This document shows, piece after piece, positions 1 through 5,376 of a stretch of DNA of 5,376 nucleotides. Numbering within the stretch: the stretch's first letter is position 1; each line of letters starts with the position of its first letter. The notes beneath the pieces were generated by a model that searched no databases, was not told the origin of the DNA, and was given only the letters and a program-made list of their open reading frames with translations. Made by a program: the position numbers and the translations under genes. Origin of the DNA: DSAR01 sp034437315. GTDB lineage: Bacteria; Chloroflexota; Anaerolineae; B4-G1. Location of the stretch: positions 1 to 5,376 of the forward strand of contig DAOTUC010000290.1 in the NCBI GenBank assembly GCA_034437315.1. Direction: 5' to 3'.

Positions 1-2350
1 CGAGAATATCGTCCAGAGTATGGCCGAGGGTATCGTCATTGAGAATGTTGAAGGACGCATCACCTTCGTCAACCCGATGGCGGCGGAATTGCTGGGCTAT
101 GCTCCCCAGGAACTGTTGGGCCAGCACTGGAAGGCCATTGTCCCCGTTGAACACCGCACCAAGGTCGCTCAGGAGTCCGCCAAGCGCCCTCAAGGTATCG
201 CCAGCCGCTACGAGACGGCCTTGCTGAGGAAGGATGGGAATGAGATTCCCGTCATCGTCAGCGCCCGGCCGCTCTTCGACGATGAGTGCTTCAGCGGCGT
301 GCTCTCCGTCTTCACCGACATCACCGAGCGCAAGCGGGCGGAAAGGGCGCTTCAGAAGTACACCCAGCGATTGGAAATTCTACGTGAGATCGACCAGGCC
401 ATCCTGGAGGCGCAGTCGCCGCAGAAGATAGCCCAGGCCGCCTTGGGCCACCTCCGACAACTGGTGCCTTGCGTGGCGGCTGGCATCGCTACTTTTGACC
501 TGGAGGCGGGGTTGGCCGCCGTGTTGGCCGTAGACGCCGACCGCGGCCACGCGCTGGAAGAGGGTATGCGCTTTCCCCTGGAAGGCCTCACGATCGGTGA
601 TGGTGGGCAGAGGGATCAAGTGATGGTTGATGATGACATTTTGGCTGCCCACCAGCCAGTGACGCCGCTTATCCGGGCTATGCAAGCGGACGGGGTGCGC
701 TCATACGTCGCCGCGCCGCTCATCGCCCGTGGCGAGTGGCTCGGCGCCTTACGATTGCACGCCGAGCAACCGGCTGCCTTTAGCACCGAGCACGTGGAAA
801 TCGTCTGTGAGATTGCAGGGCAAATCGCTGTGGCCTTGCACCAGGCGCGCCTGAGCGCCGCGCTGAAGACCGAGCGACGGCGTCTGGAGACTACGGTGAA
901 GCACGCGCCGGAGGGCATCCTCCTGCTCGACGCTGAATGCCGCATCCTGCTCGCCAATCCGGTGGCAGAGAAACATCTCGCGCTGCTCACCGATGCTTGC
1001 GTGGACGATGTGCTGGCTCGTCTGGCCGAGCACGCCCTGGAGGATCTGCTGACATCGCCACCCGGAGGCTCGTGGCACGAGCTCGAGATCCCTGGCCCAC
1101 CGCGGCGGGTGTTCGAGGTGTTGGCCCGGCCGGTGGCTCAGAACGAACGTCGCCCCGAGGGCTGGGTGCTGACCGTGCGGGACGTGACCGAGGAGCGAAA
1201 CGCCCAGAAACGTATCCAGCAGCAGGAGCGGCTGGCCGCGGTTGGACAGATGGCTGGCGGCATTGCCCATGACTTCAACAACCTGTTGACCACCATCATG
1301 CTCTACGCCCAGATGTCCCTGGGCAAGCCTGATTTGCCCTCGGGTCTGACGCAATCTCTTGAAATCATTCTTGGCGAATCGCGCCAAGCAGCCAAGCTGG
1401 TGCAGCAAATCCTGGACTTTAGCCGTCACTCGTCTATCCAGACGCGGCCGGTGGACCTCAAGCCTTTTGTCGAGGAGACCGTTCACGTCCTGCGGCGGAC
1501 GATCCCGGAGAGCATATCCTTTCTGCTGGAAGTGGAATCCGGTGAATACGTGGTGAGCGCCGATCCTACCCGGATACAACAGGTTCTGATAAATCTGGTG
1601 GTCAACGCCCGCGATGCGATGCCGGAGGGCGGTGTATTGCGTATAGCGCTATCCCAGGTGACGGTGACTGTCGGGGAGGAACCCCTGACAGAGTTGTCGG
1701 CCGGTGAGTGGATCCGTCTGTCTGTCTCGGACACAGGCGCCGGTATCCCGCCGGAGGTGTTAGCGCATATCTTTGAGCCGTTCTTCACGACCAAGGGGCC
1801 AGGGGAGGGCAGTGGGCTGGGGCTGGCGCAGGTGCACGGTATTGTGGGGCAGCACGGCGGACACGTTGGCGTGGATACGCAGCTGGGTGAGGGGACGACC
1901 TTCACCGTCTATCTGCCCGCACTGGCGATCAGTCCGGTCGAGCCCCCTCCGCCGAACGATTTAGCCATGCCCCACGGGCGGGGTGAGTTGGTGTTGGTCG
2001 TGGAGGATGGGGACATCGTGCGGACTGCCTTGGTGGAAAGCCTGGAACAATGGAACTACCGCACGCTGGAAGCAGCCAATGGTGAACAAGCGCTGGCGCT
2101 GGTCAAGCAGTACAAGGAAGAGGTTGCCCTGATATTGAGCGACGTGGTGATGCCGGGAATGGGAGGGATTGCCCTGTTCTGGGCAGTACGGGAGGAAGAA
2201 TGGCAAACGCCGGTGATCCTGCTCACCGGTCACCCGATGGCTGAAGAACTCGACGAACTGCGGGCACAGGGTTTGAGTGCCTGGTTGTCCAAACCGCCCG
2301 ACCTCAAACGCCTGGCTGAAGCGATCGCCCAGGGGTTGGGCCGGCTGTGA
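1..2350 (+). CDS. Hybrid sensor histidine kinase/response regulator, PAS-GAF-PAS-HisKA-HATPase-REC (5' end cut off)
   Basis: Soluble hybrid histidine kinase that should autophosphorylate on His and pass the phosphate to its own receiver. The frame is open to the window edge (first whole codon at 2). The first internal Met (position 20, residue 1 here) lies inside the first PAS helix, so the real start is upstream. Domains by this numbering: PAS about 1-105, with 'GRITFVNPMAAELLGY' and closing DITERK (100-105); GAF about 118-280; PAS about 288-400, ending RDVTEER; HisKA with phosphoacceptor H417 in GGIAHDFNN; ATPase with N-box N525/N529, G1 DTGAG (571-575), F-box FEPFFTTK and G2 GSGLGLA; receiver about 656-776 with acidic pair E662/D663, phosphoacceptor D708, T736 and K758. 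All catalytic residues are present. The receiver departs slightly from the usual pattern, with VEDG instead of VEDE/VEDD. No membrane segment or output domain is visible. The gene is followed after 16 bases by a paralogous kinase, so the two are probably co-transcribed. The signal sensed cannot be told from sequence. Confidence 0.93.
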   Translation, partial: ENIVQSMAEGIVIENVEGRITFVNPMAAELLGYAPQELLGQHWKAIVPVEHRTKVAQESAKRPQGIASRYETALLRKDGNEIPVIVSARPLFDDECFSGVLSVFTDITERKRAERALQKYTQRLEILREIDQAILEAQSPQKIAQAALGHLRQLVPCVAAGIATFDLEAGLAAVLAVDADRGHALEEGMRFPLEGLTIGDGGQRDQVMVDDDILAAHQPVTPLIRAMQADGVRSYVAAPLIARGEWLGALRLHAEQPAAFSTEHVEIVCEIAGQIAVALHQARLSAALKTERRRLETTVKHAPEGILLLDAECRILLANPVAEKHLALLTDACVDDVLARLAEHALEDLLTSPPGGSWHELEIPGPPRRVFEVLARPVAQNERRPEGWVLTVRDVTEERNAQKRIQQQERLAAVGQMAGGIAHDFNNLLTTIMLYAQMSLGKPDLPSGLTQSLEIILGESRQAAKLVQQILDFSRHSSIQTRPVDLKPFVEETVHVLRRTIPESISFLLEVESGEYVVSADPTRIQQVLINLVVNARDAMPEGGVLRIALSQVTVTVGEEPLTELSAGEWIRLSVSDTGAGIPPEVLAHIFEPFFTTKGPGEGSGLGLAQVHGIVGQHGGHVGVDTQLGEGTTFTVYLPALAISPVEPPPPNDLAMPHGRGELVLVVEDGDIVRTALVESLEQWNYRTLEAANGEQALALVKQYKEEVALILSDVVMPGMGGIALFWAVREEEWQTPVILLTGHPMAEELDELRAQGLSAWLSKPPDLKRLAEAIAQGLGRL

Positions 2351-2351
2351 T

Positions 2352-2356
2352 GGGAG
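2352..2356 (+). promoter_or_regulatory. Weak Shine-Dalgarno site of the second kinase
   Basis: The GGGAG at 2352-2356 lies 10 bases before the ATG at 2367 and is the only purine-rich candidate in the 16-base gap. The spacing is a little long. It supports the 2367 start, whose product begins with a charged coiled coil typical of this kinase type. The stop of the upstream gene (TGA, 2348-2350) directly precedes the site, so ribosomes finishing the first gene could restart here. No promoter-like sequence fits in the gap. Confidence 0.5.
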
Positions 2357-2366
2357 TAAGTGTGAT

Positions 2367-5300
2367 ATGAGTTGGCAGAATAAAACGCGGAAGCAATTGA
2401 TCCAGGAACTGGAGACCCTTCGTCAGCGTGTCGCCGAGTTGGAGACAGAAGCGGATCTGCAAAAGAGCGAGGGAGAGGTATCCCGGCTCCTGCACGACCA
2501 AACATTACTCTCTAAAGCGGCCATCGAACTGATGAATTTCCCGCTGGATGGGGATATCTACCAATTCATTGGCGAGCAACTAAAGGAATTGAGTGGCGGG
2601 CGTTTTGTGATCGTCAACACGTTCGACGCCGAGATTGAACAGATCCGCGTTCGGGCGGTGGCGGGATGGAACCAGTATCGCAAGACTATCCTCGATATCC
2701 TGGGGAATCATCCGATTGGGATGAAACTCCCCTTGAGCGAGGAGGCAAAAGTGGGCTTGTTCACCCAGGAGTTAGAGCGGGTGCCATCGGGACTTTATGT
2801 CATCGCTTTGCGACAGATTCCCCAGAGCATTTGTCAGGCCCTGGAGAAAGTGTTCAACTTGGGTGATTTCTACAGTATGGGCTTCGTCCGTGAGGGACAC
2901 CTATTTGGTTCGATCGTTCTCGTTTTGGAGCAGGGCGCCAACTTGAAGAACCCGCAAGCCGTGAAGGCTTTTATGGGCCTTGCCGCTGTAGCTTTACAAC
3001 GCCGACAGATCGAAGCGGCGTTGTTGGAGAGTGAGGGACGGTTGAGAGAGGCCGAACGTCTGGCCCACCTCGGTCATTATGAAGTTGACGTCAGCAGTGG
3101 TGAGGTCGTCTGGTCTGATGAGACGTTCCGTATCTTTGGTATGCGTCCCGACCAGGCAGCGCCGACTGTTGAAGCTTACCGGGATTTGATCTACGAGGAA
3201 GATCAAGCGAGGGTTGGTGAGCACCTCGATCGACTTGTGGAGGGGACAGAGCCCTTTGACCTGGTCTATCGCATCGTCACTGTCGATGGCGACATCCGCT
3301 ACGTACACAGCAAGGGTAAAGCTGAAGAGGATCCTGAAACCGGTGAGGTCAGAGTCTTTGGCACGTTGCAGGACATTACCGCGCGCAAACGGGCGGAGAA
3401 AGAGCTCGAACACAGACGGCATCTGTGGGATGCGCTGATGGATAACACGCCCGATCTGGTCTATTTCAAGGATAACGAGCATCGGATGATTCGGGCAAGT
3501 CGGGCCTATGCGGACGTTTTGGGGATGGATACAGAAGACCTGGTCGGGAAGACGGCTGCGGAACTTTGGGCCAGGGAGGGAGAGGAAATTCTAGCGGACG
3601 AGTGTAACGTGCTAGCCGGGAAACCACTTATCAGAAAAGAAAGAAAGGTCACGACACCGGAGGGCGAGTCGCTATGGTATCTGTTGACCAAGATACCGAT
3701 ATACACAGACGGTGACATCATAGGATTCTTTGCCATCGATAAGGATATCACCGAGCGTAAAAAGGCCGAGGAAGCGCTAAGGAAATCTCACGAAAGGCTC
3801 CTCAAGATACTGGACGGTATAGACGCGGACATTTACGTCGCCGATATGGAAACCTACGAAATCCTATTCTTGAATCGGCATATGCGTGCCAGCTTTGGGG
3901 AAGACCTGGTTGGGAAAATCTGCTGGGAGGTGTTTCGAGGGGGGGGAGGGCCTTGTGCGCATTGTACGAATGACCAATTGCTTGATGTCGAGGGCGATCC
4001 TAGCGGCGTCATCACCTGGGAGGGCCAAAATCCAGTTACCGGGAACTGGTACATCAACTGCGACCGGGCCATCAAATGGATGGATGCTCGGCTTGTTCGA
4101 CTGCAGATTGCTACCGATATCACCGAACGTAAGCGAGCCGAGGAGGCATTGCAAGAGAGTAACCTGCGCCTGGAAGAGGCGCTGGCCGACCTGAAGGCAG
4201 CGCAAGAGACCATGCTCCAACAGGCGCGATTGGCCGCCGTAGGGCAATTGTCGGCCGGTATCGCCCACGACTTCCGCAATTTGCTCTCTAGCATCATTCT
4301 CTACGCGCAGTTGTGTCAACATGAGATTGGTGTGCCGCCCAAGGTGGCGCGGCATATCGAGATCATCATTGGTGAATCGAAAAAGGCGGCCGATCTGGTG
4401 CAGCAGATCCTCGATTTTAGCGGTCGTTCAATGCTTCGTATGCAAGTGGTAGATCCAAGGCTTCTTATTCAGGACGTGATAGACGTCCTGCGACGCAAAA
4501 TCCCGGAGAATATCCTGCTCGCGCTGAAGATTGAAGCAGGCGAGGGGCAGTATAGGGTACAGGTTGATCCGGGGCGCATCCAACAGGCGCTGACCAACCT
4601 GGCGCTCAACGCCCGCGACGCGATGCCGGGAGGCGGGGAATTGTGCTTCGAGTTGTCCTGTATCGAGATTGCAGAAGACAAGACACCGCCAGTAGCAAGC
4701 ATGCCCTTGCTCAAGACAAGCGTAGGGGAGGTTGAAGAAGGCAGATGGGTTTGTCTAGCGATCTCAGACACTGGGATAGGAATGACGGAGGAGGTGCGCG
4801 ATCATTTGTTCGAACCCTTCTTCACCACCAAGGACGTGGACGAAGGCACGGGGCTGGGCCTGGCGCAGGCGTATGGCATCGTCCGGCAGCACGATGGATA
4901 CATCACCGTGGAGACAGAACCCGGGGTCGGGACGGCCTTCCGCATCTACCTGCCAGCCTATCAGGAGGAAGCGCACGTTGATTCGGACGCTGTATCCAAG
5001 CCTAAAAGCGAGGCGTCTCTCTCTCCTTCAGAGGGACAGGGAGAGACAATCCTGCTGGTGGAGGACGAAGAGGCGCTGCGGGGAGCGGAGCGAGAGATGT
5101 TGGAATCGCTGGGCTACCGGGTTCTGACGGCAGCGAACGGGTGCGAGGCGCTGGCGCTATGTCAGTCTCCGCGCTGGTCGGGCGATCCGCCTCGGCGGCA
5201 AGTGGATCTGGTCATCACAGATATGGTGATGCCCGAGATGGGGGGCGAGGAATTGGTGAGAGAACTGCGGAAGAAAAACCCGAGCTTGGGAGCGCTGGGG

Positions 5301-5376
5301 ATCACTGGCTACTCGGGGGAGGCAGTCACGGAGGTATTGCGTGAGGTGGGCTTTCTGGACGTGATCCACAAGCCCT
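2367..5376 (+). CDS. Hybrid sensor histidine kinase/response regulator, GAF-PAS-PAS-PAS(CxxC)-HisKA-HATPase-REC (3' end cut off)
   Basis: Soluble hybrid histidine kinase; 1003 codons are visible with no stop, so it runs past the window. Domains: coiled coil about 5-40 (KQLIQELETLRQRVAELE); GAF-like domain about 43-215, with 'MGFVREGHLFGSIVLVL' near its end; PAS1 about 224-341, closing DITARK; PAS2 about 348-465, with 'DLVYFKDN' and closing DITERK; PAS3 about 473-589, with C519, C530, C533 and C565 and closing DITERK; coiled-coil linker 591-620; HisKA with H634 in GIAHDFRNLL; ATPase with N744/N748, G1 DTGIG (801-805), FEPFFTTK and G2 GTGLGLA; receiver from about 893, with E899/D900, D952, T980 and K1002. 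All catalytic residues are present. Compared with the upstream kinase, the N-box to G1 stretch is about 11 residues longer and the receiver has a longer loop before D952 (SPRWSGDPPRRQ). No membrane segment or output domain is seen. Probably only the last receiver helix is missing. The frame is continuous across an 8-G tract at 3939-3946. The ligands are unknown. Confidence 0.93.
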   Translation, partial: MSWQNKTRKQLIQELETLRQRVAELETEADLQKSEGEVSRLLHDQTLLSKAAIELMNFPLDGDIYQFIGEQLKELSGGRFVIVNTFDAEIEQIRVRAVAGWNQYRKTILDILGNHPIGMKLPLSEEAKVGLFTQELERVPSGLYVIALRQIPQSICQALEKVFNLGDFYSMGFVREGHLFGSIVLVLEQGANLKNPQAVKAFMGLAAVALQRRQIEAALLESEGRLREAERLAHLGHYEVDVSSGEVVWSDETFRIFGMRPDQAAPTVEAYRDLIYEEDQARVGEHLDRLVEGTEPFDLVYRIVTVDGDIRYVHSKGKAEEDPETGEVRVFGTLQDITARKRAEKELEHRRHLWDALMDNTPDLVYFKDNEHRMIRASRAYADVLGMDTEDLVGKTAAELWAREGEEILADECNVLAGKPLIRKERKVTTPEGESLWYLLTKIPIYTDGDIIGFFAIDKDITERKKAEEALRKSHERLLKILDGIDADIYVADMETYEILFLNRHMRASFGEDLVGKICWEVFRGGGGPCAHCTNDQLLDVEGDPSGVITWEGQNPVTGNWYINCDRAIKWMDARLVRLQIATDITERKRAEEALQESNLRLEEALADLKAAQETMLQQARLAAVGQLSAGIAHDFRNLLSSIILYAQLCQHEIGVPPKVARHIEIIIGESKKAADLVQQILDFSGRSMLRMQVVDPRLLIQDVIDVLRRKIPENILLALKIEAGEGQYRVQVDPGRIQQALTNLALNARDAMPGGGELCFELSCIEIAEDKTPPVASMPLLKTSVGEVEEGRWVCLAISDTGIGMTEEVRDHLFEPFFTTKDVDEGTGLGLAQAYGIVRQHDGYITVETEPGVGTAFRIYLPAYQEEAHVDSDAVSKPKSEASLSPSEGQGETILLVEDEEALRGAEREMLESLGYRVLTAANGCEALALCQSPRWSGDPPRRQVDLVITDMVMPEMGGEELVRELRKKNPSLGALGITGYSGEAVTEVLREVGFLDVIHKP
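3939..3946 (+). repeat. Homopolymeric G8 tract inside the second kinase
   Basis: Eight consecutive G residues, extended by AGGG to 3950, encode a run of four glycines (residues 525-528) just before the Cys-x2-Cys of PAS3. The frame is the same on both sides, so the gene is intact as read. Such tracts are prone to strand slippage and also to sequencing-length errors; a change of one base would end the protein before its kinase core. Confidence 0.7.
5020..5046 (+). repeat. Imperfect palindrome in the kinase-receiver linker
   Basis: The arms TCTCTCC (5020-5026) and GGAGAGA (5040-5046) are perfect 7-base complements around a 13-base loop, and a small nested CCT/AGG pairing is possible within it. 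The stretch encodes part of the low-complexity linker 'SLSPSEGQGE' between the ATPase and receiver domains. It lies inside an open frame and has no T-run, so it is not read as a terminator. It may be a degenerate intragenic palindromic repeat, or chance. Confidence 0.35.

Noticed and set aside
20..22. ATG at 20 as the true start of the first kinase
   Set aside because: The frame stays open upstream to the window edge, and the codons before it (ENIVQS) fit the first helix of the PAS domain, so the start must lie outside the window.
749..1579. 276-codon open frame on the minus strand opposite the first kinase
   Set aside because: It lies entirely antisense to a well-conserved GAF-PAS-HisKA stretch. 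Its translation shows no recognisable domain, and it is explained by moderately GC-rich codon structure on the real strand.
1984..2347. Receiver of the first kinase as inactive because of VEDG instead of VEDE/VEDD
   Set aside because: The key acidic pair E662/D663, phosphoacceptor D708, T736 and K758 are all present; the Gly follows the essential pair and does not imply loss of function.
2666..2866. Short plus-strand frame inside the GAF-like domain of the second kinase
   Set aside because: It is out of frame with the continuous 1003-codon kinase frame and has no support of its own.
2994..3482. 162-codon minus-strand open frame opposite PAS1/PAS2 of the second kinase
   Set aside because: The plus strand here encodes clear PAS domains with a DITARK ending, and the antisense product has no recognisable motif.
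3854..4355. Two overlapping minus-strand open frames (147 and 163 codons) opposite PAS3 and the H-box
   Set aside because: They are mutually overlapping shadows of the conserved kinase region; neither has a family-like sequence.
5020..5046. Inverted repeat as a transcription terminator
   Set aside because: It lies inside the kinase frame, upstream of an intact receiver domain, and has no following T-run.

Overview
The window is one strand of densely coding DNA. It carries two large, co-directional sensor genes separated by 16 bases, and both are cut by the window edges. Each encodes a hybrid histidine kinase: stacked sensory domains, then a histidine-kinase transmitter (dimerisation/phosphoacceptor plus ATP-binding domains), then a C-terminal receiver domain. 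No RNA gene, mobile element, CRISPR array, promoter or terminator could be supported.

Layout. Positions 1-2350 hold the 3' part of the first kinase (PAS, GAF, PAS, kinase core, receiver). Its reading frame is open back to the first base, so the true start is upstream. Positions 2351-2366 are the short gap, with a weak ribosome-binding site. Positions 2367-5376 hold the second kinase (N-terminal coiled coil, GAF-like domain, three PAS domains, kinase core, receiver). Its frame has no stop codon before the window ends; the cut falls just after the receiver's conserved Lys-Pro, so probably only the last helix is missing. The minus strand shows only shadow frames.

How they work together. The visible parts have no transmembrane segment, signal peptide, HPt domain or DNA-binding output domain. 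Both proteins therefore look like soluble sensors that autophosphorylate on a histidine and pass the phosphate to their own receiver, with any output partner encoded elsewhere. The transmitters are clearly paralogous, but the sensory halves differ. This fits a duplicated transmitter-receiver unit fitted with different sensors, or two inputs feeding one response. The most distinctive element is the third PAS domain of the second kinase, which carries a Cys...Cys-x2-Cys pattern that could bind metal or sense redox state.

Organism. The DNA is moderately GC-rich and bacterial. The GAF domain opening of the first kinase, the 'LYAQ' form of the dimerisation helix in both kinases, and the coiled-coil start of the second resemble kinases I associate with Chloroflexi (Anaerolineae) and, less strongly, Deltaproteobacteria. 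This is a family-resemblance inference only; no taxonomic marker is present. I see no strong evidence for a wholly new system. The points worth a second look are the Cys-rich PAS domain, an altered H-box, an 8-G tract inside a coding region, a codon-usage shift, and a palindromic low-complexity linker.
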